DNA of 64,000 bases from Sphingomonadaceae bacterium (GTDB lineage Bacteria; Pseudomonadota; Alphaproteobacteria; Sphingomonadales; Sphingomonadaceae), in the NCBI GenBank assembly GCA_024236155.1, contig JACKLA010000001.1:682001-746000 (forward strand). Direction: 5' to 3'. The notes below the pieces were generated by a model that saw nothing but the letters and a program-made list of their open reading frames with translations, was not told where the DNA came from and searched no databases. Position numbers and translations under genes: made by a program. Positions 8,632 to 16,473 of the stretch are shown piece by piece (the first letter of the stretch is position 1; each line of letters starts with the position of its first letter).

Positions 8632-9921
8632 ATGAGCTTCCCTTGGGCGAACCATTACGAACCGCAGCACCCGCTGATGAAGTGGGTGGACGACAAGCTG
8701 CCGCTGCCGCGCCTCGTCTATAACGCTGTGGGTGCCGGATATCCGGTGCCGCGCAACCTCAACTACATGTACAACTTCGGCGTTCTCGCCGGGTTCTGCC
8801 TGGTCCTCCAGATCCTCACCGGCGTCATCCTCGCGATGCACTATGCGCCGAACTCGCTGGTTGCGTTCGGTTCGACCGAGCACATCATGCGCGATGTCAA
8901 CTGGGGCTGGATGCTGCGCTACATGCACGCCAACGGGGCGAGCTTCTTCTTCCTCGTGCTGTACCTGCACATTTTCCGCGGCTTCTATTACGGTTCCTAC
9001 AAGGCCCCGCGCGAGATGATCTGGCTGCTCGGCGTGGTCATCTTCCTGCTGTGCATGGCAACCGCGTTCATGGGTTATGTCCTGCCGTGGGGCCAGATGA
9101 GCTTCTGGGGCGCCAAGGTCATCACCGGCCTGTTCGGTGCGATCCCGCTGGTGGGTGAGCCGCTGCAGGTGTGGCTGCTGGGCGGTTATGCGCCCGACAA
9201 TGCCGCCCTCAACCGCTTCTTCTCGCTCCACTTCCTGCTGCCCTTCGTGATTGCGGGCGTCGTGATCCTGCACATCTGGGCGCTGCATATCCCCGGTTCG
9301 ACCAACCCGACCGGCGTCGAAGTGAAGAAGGAAAGCGACACCGTTCCGTTCCACCCGTATTACACGGCGAAGGACGGCTTCGGACTGGGCGTGTTCCTGA
9401 TCATCTACTGCCTGTTCGTGTTCTTCATGCCGAACGCGCTGGGCCACCCGGACAACTATATCGAGGCGAACCCGCTCTCGACCCCGGCGCTGATCGTTCC
9501 GGAATGGTATTTCTATCCGTTCTACGCGATCCTGCGTGCCTTCACCTTCGACCTGATCCTGCCGGCCAAGCTGTGGGGCGTGCTCGCGATGTTCGCCGCC
9601 ATCCTGGTGTGGTTCTTCCTGCCCTGGCTCGACAAGTCGCCGGTGCGCTCGGCGCGTTATCGCCCGCTTTACCGCGTGTTCTTCTGGATCCTCATGGTCG
9701 ACCTCGCCGCGCTGTTCTGGCTCGGCGGCGCGCATGCCGAAGAACCCTACATCATGTTCAGCCAGATCGCTGCAGCCTATTACTTCCTGCACTTCCTGGT
9801 GATCGTGCCGGTCGTATCGTCGATCGAGCGGCCCAAGCCGCTGCCCTATTCGATCACCGAAGCGGTGCTCGGCAAGGATGACGACGCGCAGCTCGATGCA
9901 GTGGCCGCGGCCAAGGCCTGA
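8632..9921 (+). CDS. petB: Cytochrome b subunit of the bc1 complex
   Basis: 429 residues with eight hydrophobic helices, the size of alphaproteobacterial cytochrome b. It carries both hemes b and the quinol-oxidation and quinone-reduction sites in the inner membrane. Haem-ligand histidines are seen in MLRYMHANGA and the LYLHIFRG region of helix B and in the FFSLHFLLPFVIAG and ILHIWALH segments of helix D. The quinol-site PEWY motif is present at about residues 288-291 (nt 9499-9510). A terminal lysine/alanine-rich tail follows the last helix. It lies between petA and petC with a 21-bp gap on each side or less, so one operon is clear. Confidence 0.97.
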   Translation: MSFPWANHYEPQHPLMKWVDDKLPLPRLVYNAVGAGYPVPRNLNYMYNFGVLAGFCLVLQILTGVILAMHYAPNSLVAFGSTEHIMRDVNWGWMLRYMHANGASFFFLVLYLHIFRGFYYGSYKAPREMIWLLGVVIFLLCMATAFMGYVLPWGQMSFWGAKVITGLFGAIPLVGEPLQVWLLGGYAPDNAALNRFFSLHFLLPFVIAGVVILHIWALHIPGSTNPTGVEVKKESDTVPFHPYYTAKDGFGLGVFLIIYCLFVFFMPNALGHPDNYIEANPLSTPALIVPEWYFYPFYAILRAFTFDLILPAKLWGVLAMFAAILVWFFLPWLDKSPVRSARYRPLYRVFFWILMVDLAALFWLGGAHAEEPYIMFSQIAAAYYFLHFLVIVPVVSSIERPKPLPYSITEAVLGKDDDAQLDAVAAAKA

Positions 9922-9942
9922 GAACGAAGGAAAGATAGAGAC

Positions 9943-10794
9943 ATGATCCGTCTGTTTGGAATTCTCACCGGCCTCGTTTTCGCGGGCGTTGCGCTGATCT
10001 CTTTCATCGCCGGGTTCATCACCTGGGCAGGTGAAGAACACGTCGAAACCGCAGAGCATGTGGCGCATCTCGCACCCCAGAAGCAGGACTTCTCGTTCAA
10101 CGGCCCGCTCGGCCGGTGGGATACGGTCCAGCTGCAGCGCGGTTACAAGGTCTACAAGGAAGTGTGCGCAGCCTGCCACAGCCTGAAATTCGTCGCCTTC
10201 CGCGATCTCGCCGATCTCGGTTACAACGAAGACGAAGTTAAGGCGCTGGCAGCAGAGTGGCAGGTGCCGGGCATCGACCCGAACACCGGCGAAGCCAATC
10301 TGCGTCCTGGCCTGCCGAAAGACTACTTCCCGCTGGTCTATCCGAATAATGTGGCCGCCGCTGCTGCGAACAACAACGCCATCCCGCCCGATCTCTCGCT
10401 GATCACCAAGGCGCGGCATGACGGGCCGAACTATGTCGCTTCGCTGCTTACCGGTTACGAACCGACCCCGGCGAAGCTGAAGAAAGAGTTCAAGTTCGAA
10501 ACGCCGGACGGCTTGCACTACAACCCCTATTTCGCGAACCTCAATATCGCGATGGCACCGCCGCTGAGCGCCGACGGTCAGGTCACCTATGACGATGGCA
10601 CCGATGCGACCAAGCAGCAGATGGCAACGGACGTTGCCGCATTCCTGACCTGGACGGCGGAACCGAAGATGCAGCAGCGCAAGCAGACGGGCCTGTGGTT
10701 CATCGGCTTCCTGTTCTTCGCCACGGTTCTTGCATTCATGGCCTACAAGAACGTGTGGGCAGGCATGAAGCCGAAGAAGCCGGCGGAAGAATAA
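9943..10794 (+). CDS. petC: Cytochrome c1 subunit of the bc1 complex
   Basis: 283 residues with an N-terminal hydrophobic segment (about 1-28), a single covalent haem site CAACH near residues 74-78, a distal methionine candidate in NIAMAPPLS, and a C-terminal membrane anchor near 245-265 followed by a lysine-rich cytoplasmic end. These are the standard features of periplasmic cytochrome c1, which accepts electrons from the Rieske protein and passes them to soluble cytochrome c. Last gene of petABC; a strong stem-loop with a T-rich tail begins 25 bp after the stop. Confidence 0.97.
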   Translation: MIRLFGILTGLVFAGVALISFIAGFITWAGEEHVETAEHVAHLAPQKQDFSFNGPLGRWDTVQLQRGYKVYKEVCAACHSLKFVAFRDLADLGYNEDEVKALAAEWQVPGIDPNTGEANLRPGLPKDYFPLVYPNNVAAAAANNNAIPPDLSLITKARHDGPNYVASLLTGYEPTPAKLKKEFKFETPDGLHYNPYFANLNIAMAPPLSADGQVTYDDGTDATKQQMATDVAAFLTWTAEPKMQQRKQTGLWFIGFLFFATVLAFMAYKNVWAGMKPKKPAEE

Positions 10795-10819
10795 TCCGCC
10801 GCTTCACCCGAATCCGAAC

Positions 10820-10858
10820 CGCCCCCTGCATCGATGCGATGCGGGGGGCGTTTTCGTT
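10820..10858 (+). terminator. Rho-independent terminator after petC
   Basis: The arm CGCCCCCTGCATC (10820-10832) pairs with GATGCGGGGGGCG (10838-10850) and is followed by TTTTCGTTT. Position and shape fit termination of the petABC transcript before apt. Confidence 0.85.
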
Positions 10859-10885
10859 TGGCCGACAACAAGCTAGGCACTGCGC

Positions 10886-11422
10886 ATGACCAGAGACGAG
10901 CTCAAGGCGCTGGTACGCACCGTGCCCGATTTCCCCGAACCCGGAATCCAGTTCCGCGACATCACCACGCTTATTGCGCATGGACCGGGGCTGGCCGCAT
11001 CGATCGGCCATATGGCCGATCACGTGACCGGAGCGCGGGCGTCGGCCATCGCGGGGATGGAGGCGCGCGGTTTCATTTTTGGTGCGGCAGTCGCAGTGCG
11101 GCTCGGGCTGGGTTTCGTGCCGGTGCGCAAGCCCGGCAAGCTGCCGGTCGAAACCATCGGGGTTGATTACGCGCTCGAATATGGAACTGACCGGCTGGAG
11201 ATCGATCCGGCGGCGGTCGACCTGGGCGAGCGGGTGGTTATAGTCGACGATCTGATCGCCACCGGTGGCACGGCACTGGCTGCTGTCGAACTGTTGCGCC
11301 GGGCCGGTGCAGTGGTCGATCATGCGGTTTTCGCGATCGACTTGCCGGACCTTGGCGGCGCGGACAAACTGCGCGCGGCCGGCGTTGCGGTCGACGTGTT
11401 GATGGATTTCGAAGGCGATTGA
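10886..11422 (+). CDS. apt: Adenine phosphoribosyltransferase
   Basis: 178 residues, the normal size. It salvages adenine by transferring phosphoribose from PRPP to give AMP in the cytoplasm. The PRPP-binding signature VVIVDDLIATGGTA is at about residues 117-130, the purine-recognition loop GIEARGF-like stretch (MEARGFIFG) near 53-61, and the flexible-loop KPGKLPVET near 87-95. The opening FPEPGIQFRDIT is a family hallmark. It stands alone between the petC terminator and the antiporter gene, 48 bp from the latter. Confidence 0.96.
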   Translation: MTRDELKALVRTVPDFPEPGIQFRDITTLIAHGPGLAASIGHMADHVTGARASAIAGMEARGFIFGAAVAVRLGLGFVPVRKPGKLPVETIGVDYALEYGTDRLEIDPAAVDLGERVVIVDDLIATGGTALAAVELLRRAGAVVDHAVFAIDLPDLGGADKLRAAGVAVDVLMDFEGD

Positions 11423-11470
11423 TCGCGCTTCGTGAGTTGACGGGATAGCTAAGAGGCGCAGGGACGCAGC

Positions 11471-13342
11471 GTGGAAGAGCAGGCACTTGTCATAGCACTG
11501 GTCGGTGTGCTCGGCATCGGCGCGCAGTGGCTTGCCTGGCGCACGGGCTGGCCGGCCATCGTGCTGATGCTTGCCGCCGGGTTCCTTGTCGGCCCGGTGT
11601 TCGGCATTATGAACCCCGAACACGCCTTTGGCGAACTGCTCGAACCCATGGTTGCGATCGGGGTTGCGCTGATCCTGTTCGAAGGCGGGCTGAGCCTCGA
11701 TTTCCGCGAATTGCGCCACTCGGGCGAGGCGGTCTGGCGCATTGCCACTATCGGTGTCGTCATCGGCTGGGCGACCGGCGCGGCTGCCGGGCATTTCATT
11801 GCCGGGCTGGCATGGCCGGTCGCGATCCTGTTCGGCGGTATCCTCGTGGTCACCGGGCCGACCGTGGTGATGCCGCTGCTGCGTCAATCGTCGATCCAGA
11901 CGCGCCCGGCCTCGATCCTGAAATGGGAAGCCATCGTCAATGACCCGACTGGCGCGTTGTGCGCCGTGATCGCCTACGAATACTTCCGCAAGATCGCCGA
12001 ATTCCCCGGAGCGAGCCTGTTTGAAGTCGTCCCGCCGATGATCATTGCGGCAATCCTGTCGGGCCTGATCGGCTATGCCGCAGCGCGCGTGATCGCATGG
12101 TCGTTCCCGCGCGGGGCCGTGCCGGAATTCCTCAAGGTGCCGGTGCTGCTGACCACGGTGGTCGGCGTGTTCGTGTTGTCGAACCAGATCGAGCATGAAG
12201 CGGGGCTGGTCGCAGTAACCGTCATGGGCGTGGCGCTGGCCAATATGCATGTTTCGAGCCTGCGCTCGATCCACCCGTTCAAGCAGAACATCGCGGTTCT
12301 GCTGGTATCGGGCATTTTCATCCTGCTCTCCGCCTCGCTCGACTGGCAGGAGCTGCAATATCTCGATCCGCGCAAGCCGGAAGGCTTCCGCATCATGCTG
12401 TTCCTGCTCGCGCTGCTGTTCGTGGTGCGACCGTTCACCATCCTCACCAGCCTCGCCTTCAGTTCGGTGCCGTGGAACGAGCGGTTGTTCCTCGCCTGGA
12501 TCGCGCCGCGCGGGATCGTGCTCGTGGCCATTTCGGGCCTGTTTGCGCTGAGGCTCAACGAATTCGGTTTCGGTGACGGCAATCTGCTAATCGGGCTCAG
12601 CTTTGCGGTGGTGGTCGCCACTATCGTCGCGCATGGCTTCACCATCGACCGCGTCGCACGCTGGCTCGATGTGAAGGGCACCACGCGGCCAGGCCTGCTG
12701 ATTGTCGGCAGCACCCCGTGGACGATCGCACTTGCGAACCAGCTGGCGGGTCTCAAGGTGCCGGTGACCATCGTCGACCAGAGCTGGCAACGTCTTGCTG
12801 CTGCACGGCGCGAGGGCTTGCCGACCTATCATGGCGAGATCCTCAACGAAGCGACCGAGCACAATCTCGACATGGCACCGTTCCAGACGCTGGTCGCGGC
12901 AACCGATAACGAGGCGTACAACGCGCTGGTGTGCAACGAGTTCGCGCATGAGATCGGGCGCGATTCGGTCTACCAGCTGGGCGAATCGACCGATGAGACC
13001 GATCGCCATGCCATGCCCCCGAGCATTCGCGGGCGCGCACTGTTCGAATCGGGTTTTGGTGTGTCCGATGTCAACGAACGCCAGCGCCAGGGCTGGGTTT
13101 TCCGCAAGACGCGCCTGTCGGAAGAGTTCGACTTTGCCGATGCGAAGCAAGTGCTGCCCGATACCGCCCATATGCTGATGGTGCTGCGCGAAAGCGGGCG
13201 CTTGCGCTTCTTCACCCACGCGGCCCGGCCCGAACCGCGTCCGGGCGATACGATCATTTCCTTCACCCCGCCCAAGGCGCCATCGGCAGAAGAAGCCGCA
13301 GCGCGCCGCAGCGGCACCAAAGTCAAACCGCGGACGACATGA
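11471..13342 (+). CDS. CPA1-family Na+(K+)/H+ antiporter with C-terminal RCK/TrkA-N-like domain
   Basis: 623 residues from a GTG start with GGGA seven bases upstream. About 12 hydrophobic segments fill residues 1-400, including the LFEGGLSLDFRELR stretch and the NDPTG motif that carries the ion-binding asparagine-aspartate pair of NhaP-type exchangers. After a linker, residues 410-520 form a Rossmann-like unit (LLIVGSTPWTIALANQL, VTIVDQS, LVAATDNEAYN) resembling RCK domains that gate transport in response to nucleotides or ions. Likely role: pH and cation homeostasis at the inner membrane. The stop overlaps the next ATG as ATGA, implying coupling with the lipoprotein gene. Confidence 0.9.
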   Translation: MEEQALVIALVGVLGIGAQWLAWRTGWPAIVLMLAAGFLVGPVFGIMNPEHAFGELLEPMVAIGVALILFEGGLSLDFRELRHSGEAVWRIATIGVVIGWATGAAAGHFIAGLAWPVAILFGGILVVTGPTVVMPLLRQSSIQTRPASILKWEAIVNDPTGALCAVIAYEYFRKIAEFPGASLFEVVPPMIIAAILSGLIGYAAARVIAWSFPRGAVPEFLKVPVLLTTVVGVFVLSNQIEHEAGLVAVTVMGVALANMHVSSLRSIHPFKQNIAVLLVSGIFILLSASLDWQELQYLDPRKPEGFRIMLFLLALLFVVRPFTILTSLAFSSVPWNERLFLAWIAPRGIVLVAISGLFALRLNEFGFGDGNLLIGLSFAVVVATIVAHGFTIDRVARWLDVKGTTRPGLLIVGSTPWTIALANQLAGLKVPVTIVDQSWQRLAAARREGLPTYHGEILNEATEHNLDMAPFQTLVAATDNEAYNALVCNEFAHEIGRDSVYQLGESTDETDRHAMPPSIRGRALFESGFGVSDVNERQRQGWVFRKTRLSEEFDFADAKQVLPDTAHMLMVLRESGRLRFFTHAARPEPRPGDTIISFTPPKAPSAEEAAARRSGTKVKPRTT

Positions 13343-13971
13343 TGTTAGTTACACCCCCCTCGATCAAGACGGCTTGTCTGGCCGCCCTTGCGCTTGCACT
13401 CGCTTCATGCGGGAAGCCGGCGACGGCACCGGCAGAGGACCCCGAACCGACTGCGGCCGAGACACCGACCGGCGCACCGACCAATTCGATCTTCGATCCC
13501 GAAGCCGGGGTCGAACCGTCAGAGGCCGAGCTCGAGCCCCTGGTGCAGGTAATTTCCTTCGCCAAGAGCGGCAGTGCACTCGGCAAGCCGATGCAGGACA
13601 AGCTCGCTGCCATGCTCGCCTCCGATCAGGGCAAGGCGGGTGGCAGGATTGTCATTCGCGGGCATAGCGATGCCGGGGGCAGCGACCAGGTGAACCTGCG
13701 TGTGTCGCTCGAACGCGCAGAGGCGGTGCGCGATTACCTGGTTGGGCAGGGCGCGGACGAAAAGCGCATCCGGGTCATAGCCTTCGGTTCGCAGAACCCG
13801 GTCGAGCCCAACGCGCTGCCGGATGGTTCACCCAACGAGGCCGGTCGCGCTGCCAACCGGCGGGTTGAAGTGACTATCGAACTGCCCGCCCCTGCATCGA
13901 CTGGCCCTGCATCGACTGGCCCTGCGTCACCCGGCGCTGCCACACCTGTACCGGGCGAAGAACCCGGCTGA
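13339..13971 (+). CDS. OmpA-family lipoprotein
   Basis: 210 residues. The first 24 are a lipoprotein signal ending in a LASC lipobox, so the mature cysteine should be acylated and the protein anchored in the outer membrane facing the periplasm. A proline/threonine-rich linker leads to an OmpA-C peptidoglycan-binding domain at about 65-180, with GHSDAGGSDQVNLRVSLERA and NRRVEVTIE as signature elements. The tail contains three imperfect copies of the short unit PASTG. Coupling by ATGA overlap to the antiporter is unusual, but a functional link is not proven. Confidence 0.9.
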   Translation: MMLVTPPSIKTACLAALALALASCGKPATAPAEDPEPTAAETPTGAPTNSIFDPEAGVEPSEAELEPLVQVISFAKSGSALGKPMQDKLAAMLASDQGKAGGRIVIRGHSDAGGSDQVNLRVSLERAEAVRDYLVGQGADEKRIRVIAFGSQNPVEPNALPDGSPNEAGRAANRRVEVTIELPAPASTGPASTGPASPGAATPVPGEEPG

Positions 13972-14056
13972 ACCGGCGGCGCAGAAATCGCATTTCGCGC
14001 GCAGCAAGCTGTTGACGAGGGCGCCCCTGTGGTGGCAAGCGCAGCGGCCTGAGCGG

Positions 14057-14130
14057 GCGGGTATAGCTTAGTGGTAAAGCCCTAGCCTTCCAAGCTAGTT
14101 ATGCGGGTTCGATTCCCGCTACCCGCTCCA
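14057..14130 (+). tRNA. tRNA-Gly, anticodon UCC
   Basis: 74 bases with an intact cloverleaf: acceptor stem GCGGGTA (14057-14063) pairs with TACCCGC (14120-14126); D arm GCTTAGTGGTAAAGC; anticodon stem CTAGC/GCTAG around loop CTTCCAA, giving TCC; T arm GCGGG TTCGATT CCCGC; CCA is encoded. Its last 23 bases are also the left attachment repeat of the island, so the integrated element rebuilds the 3' end of the gene. Confidence 0.97.
14108..14130 (+). repeat. attL: 23-bp direct repeat in the tRNA-Gly 3' end
   Basis: The T-arm to CCA segment of the tRNA is repeated without mismatch at 26982-27004. Bases on both sides of the two copies differ (G before the first, A before the second; G after the first, T after the second), which fixes the repeat at 23 bp. 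This is the crossover segment expected for P4-type integrases. Confidence 0.93.
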
Positions 14131-14255
14131 GCCGCCCTTCCGTCAACGTCCATTTTGGTCCGTTAAGCGGCTGTTTTCTGCGGCTTTTCTCTGGTATAAA
14201 GTCCCAGAAAGTTCGGAGCGATCTCTCCCGATTTCAGAACGAAACGGGTACGATT

Positions 14256-14294
14256 GATGGTATCTCCGGACCCACGGAGAAAGGCCATACCATC
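14256..14294 (+). promoter_or_regulatory. Nested inverted repeats over the integrase ribosome site
   Basis: GATGGTAT (14256-14263) is perfectly repeated inverted as ATACCATC (14287-14294), directly before the ATG. Inside it, CTCCG and CGGAG form a second stem. The likely ribosome site GGAGAAAGG overlaps the inner arm, so a folded mRNA would hide it. It could equally be an operator for the island's DNA-binding proteins. Confidence 0.55.
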
Positions 14295-15563
14295 ATGCCC
14301 CAGAGCCCCTTTCCTGAGAATCGGATCAAGACGGGCCTGACCGCGAATTCGGTCAAGGCAGCGCGGCCCAAGGACAAGCCCTACAAACTTTCCGACCGCG
14401 ACGGGCTCTATCTGCTCGTTCAGCCGAACGGCAATCGCTTCTGGCGGATGAACTACCGCTTCCATGGAAAGCAAAAGACCATGTCCTTCGGGCGCTGGCC
14501 GGAGGTGATGCTGGCCGATGCGCGCGAGAAACTGCTCGCGGCTCGTCGCCTGCTTGCGGACAAGACCGATCCGATGGAACAAGCCAAGCTCGATGCGATC
14601 CACGCCTCGATCGCTCAGGCGCATACATTCAAGGCAATCTCCGACGAATGGCTAGAGAAGGCGCGGCTCGAAGAGCGCGCGCCGATGACGATCAAGAAGT
14701 ATGAATGGCAACTCGCCCTTGTCATGCCCACGCTTGGCAATCGTCCGATCACCGCCATCTCCGCTCATGAAGTGCTGCTAGCGTTGAAGCGGATCGAGAA
14801 GACGAAGAAATATTACACCGCGTGTAGTGTGCGGGCGACCTGTAGCCAGATTTTCCGTTATGCAATCGCCACGGCACGGGCTGAGCGCGATGTCTGCTCC
14901 GACCTTCGCGGTGCGCTGGTGACGCCCAAGGTAGTGCACCGCGCCGCCATCACCACCCCGAAGGAGGTTGGCGCACTTCTGCGGTCGATAGACGGCTACG
15001 ATGGAAACCGGATCGTCAGCGTTGCCATGCGTCTGTTGCCGCATGTCTTCGTTCGGCCCGGCGAATTGAGACATGCCGAATGGCGCGAGTTTGATCTGCA
15101 GCGGGGCGTGTGGACGATCCCCGACTACAAGATGAAGATGCGCAGGCCGCATGCGGTGCCGCTATCGCGGCAGGCTATCATGCTGATCCGAGAGCTTGAG
15201 CATGACATACGCCTGAGCCCTTATCTCTTCTACTCCCGCCGTGCAGTTGACCGCCCGATGTCGGACAACACGATCAACGCCGCATTGCGTCGGCTCGACT
15301 ACGGCAAGGATGAGATGACCGCGCATGGCTTTCGGGCCATGGCGGCCACTCTGCTCAACGAGATGGGTCTCTGGAATCCGGATGCAATTGAACGCCAGCT
15401 TGCCCATGCCGAGGCCAACTCGGTACGCCGTGCCTATACGCGAGGCCAGTACTGGGAAGAGCGCGTGCGCATGATGCAGCACTGGTCGGATTATCTCGAC
15501 GAGTTGAAGGGCGGCGCCAAGATCCTCCGCCCGAACTTCGGGAATGACAATCGGGCATCATAA
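14295..15563 (+). CDS. Tyrosine recombinase integrase, P4 type
   Basis: 422 residues. The N-terminal arm-binding domain (about 10-95) has the LSDRDGLYLLVQPNG and FGRWPEVMLADARE patterns of DUF4102 integrases; a core-binding helical domain follows (about 105-195) and the catalytic domain fills 215-405. Catalytic residues can be placed: R254 in VFVRPGELR, H344 and R347 in AHGFRAMA, H371 in QLAHAE and the nucleophile Y381 in RRAYTRGQY. It should catalyse integration into and excision from tRNA-Gly between the two 23-bp repeats. It is complete with no frameshift. It overlaps no gene but meets the convergent HTH gene stop to stop. Confidence 0.95.
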   Translation: MPQSPFPENRIKTGLTANSVKAARPKDKPYKLSDRDGLYLLVQPNGNRFWRMNYRFHGKQKTMSFGRWPEVMLADAREKLLAARRLLADKTDPMEQAKLDAIHASIAQAHTFKAISDEWLEKARLEERAPMTIKKYEWQLALVMPTLGNRPITAISAHEVLLALKRIEKTKKYYTACSVRATCSQIFRYAIATARAERDVCSDLRGALVTPKVVHRAAITTPKEVGALLRSIDGYDGNRIVSVAMRLLPHVFVRPGELRHAEWREFDLQRGVWTIPDYKMKMRRPHAVPLSRQAIMLIRELEHDIRLSPYLFYSRRAVDRPMSDNTINAALRRLDYGKDEMTAHGFRAMAATLLNEMGLWNPDAIERQLAHAEANSVRRAYTRGQYWEERVRMMQHWSDYLDELKGGAKILRPNFGNDNRAS

Positions 15564-15824
15564 CCGCCCCTCTCGCGCCTTCTCGATCAGATCGTGCAGG
15601 CTCTCAATGGGAACGAGCGTGCAGCGCCCGATCTTGACCGTCTCGACATCTCCGGCGGCGATCAGCTCGTAGAACTTGGATCGGCCAAGCCCGACCATCC
15701 TGGCTGCCTGAGAAACGCGAACGGCGAGAGGAGCGGTATCTCCACCATTCCTCATCCGCCGGGCCTGGCGATAGTGCAGCGACAATTGCTCCGGCGCTCC
15801 CTTTCTGTCATCGCGCCGGGTCAT
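15558..15824 (-). CDS. HTH DNA-binding protein of the excisionase/AlpA type
   Basis: 88 residues from an ATG at 15824 that overlaps the upstream gene's stop as ATGA; a longer frame to 16055 merely shadows that gene. Residues 30-85 form a winged-helix MerR-like/HTH_17 domain, with VSQAARMVGLGRSKFYELI as the recognition helix pair and VKIGRCTLVPIESLHDLI as wing and last helix. Such proteins in P4-like islands control integrase expression or act as directionality factors. The role is inferred from fold and position just behind int. The stop triplet abuts the stop of int. Confidence 0.8.
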   Translation of the reverse strand: MTRRDDRKGAPEQLSLHYRQARRMRNGGDTAPLAVRVSQAARMVGLGRSKFYELIAAGDVETVKIGRCTLVPIESLHDLIEKAREGRL

Positions 15825-16129
15825 TCGCTCTCTCCCGATGCCATGCGCTTGAGCTTGCGATAATAGGCGGCATGCACCTGCTCGCGCAGCCCGGGATCGC
15901 GACTGTCGGCGAGCAAGCCATCTACCGCAACGCTCAGCCACACCAGCCTTCGCGCCATGAGGTCCATCTGCTTCTGGGATGCCGTCCGCAGCTCCTGCCC
16001 GCCGTAAAGGTCGGTCAACATGCTGCCGACCCATTCGCTCCGGCTTGTCTGACATCGTGCCGCTTCAGCGGTCACCCAGTCCGAGACGTGGGCGGGGACG
16101 TATGCCTGCAATGAGAATTTTCTAGCCAT
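15821..16129 (-). CDS. Small hypothetical protein, possible ribbon-helix-helix DNA-binding
   Basis: 102 residues. The start (KFSLQAYVPAHVSDWV) looks like a beta strand and helix, followed by a second helix (SRSEWVGSMLTDLY), a layout compatible with ribbon-helix-helix repressors; the remainder is charged and helical. No confident family was recognised. It is co-translated with the HTH gene through an ATGA overlap. Its leader contains a perfect inverted repeat that covers the ribosome site, as expected for a self-regulated DNA-binding protein. The function could also be linked to mobilisation (MobC-like), but nothing in the sequence decides this. Confidence 0.6.
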   Translation of the reverse strand: MARKFSLQAYVPAHVSDWVTAEAARCQTSRSEWVGSMLTDLYGGQELRTASQKQMDLMARRLVWLSVAVDGLLADSRDPGLREQVHAAYYRKLKRMASGESE

Positions 16130-16133
16130 GATT

Positions 16134-16162
16134 CAGGTTCCTTGTTCTGGCCGAGGAACCTG
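16134..16162. promoter_or_regulatory. Inverted repeat in the leader of the small DNA-binding gene
   Basis: CAGGTTCC (16134-16141) and GGAACCTG (16155-16162), a perfect 8-bp dyad with 13 bases between. Read on the minus strand, the AAGGAACC next to the ATG at 16129 is the ribosome site, so the dyad overlaps translation initiation. It is an operator or mRNA hairpin candidate. Confidence 0.55.
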
Positions 16163-16473
16163 GCTCACCTTGCGGAAGGTACGATGAGAATAAATCAGGA
16201 ACAAACTGCAGTCAACAGACCATATTCATCGCCAAAACAGGGAGTTGAGAACGACACGGCGCCTAAGCCAATTCGCGGCTCGCAGACCACTCAGTTTCGC
16301 CCAAAGCCCATTTTTGGCCTTAACTGGCTGAAATACCTCTAATCTTTTCCCGCAAATCGCGGGGTATGGTGTGGATCAAATTCCCTATTGCCCGGGCTGG
16401 ATTCGATTGCTTTCGCGTTCGAGGCATAGGGGTCTTGAATAAACCTCCTGGATGGAGCCTGCGGCAACTCCTG
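16163..16473. other. Non-coding island segment
   Basis: About 310 bases, visibly more AT-rich than the backbone, separating the DNA-binding pair from the DUF3883 gene. One 66-codon frame on the plus strand lacks a recognisable product or ribosome site. No repeat, tRNA or clear terminator was found. Confidence 0.4.

Noticed and set aside
8323..10518. 731-codon minus-strand frame across petA-petC
   Set aside because: Antisense to three unmistakable bc1 genes; histidine- and arginine-rich composition is typical of a shadow.
10736..12358. 540-codon minus-strand frame
   Set aside because: Antisense to apt and the antiporter, and it crosses the petC terminator.
15825..16055. N-terminal extension of the HTH gene
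   Set aside because: It is a frame-shifted shadow of the overlapping 102-residue gene; the ATGA overlap gives a better start.
16142..16342. 66-codon frame on the plus strand in the island's AT-rich gap
   Set aside because: No ribosome site, no domain, and it starts inside the dyad of the divergent gene.
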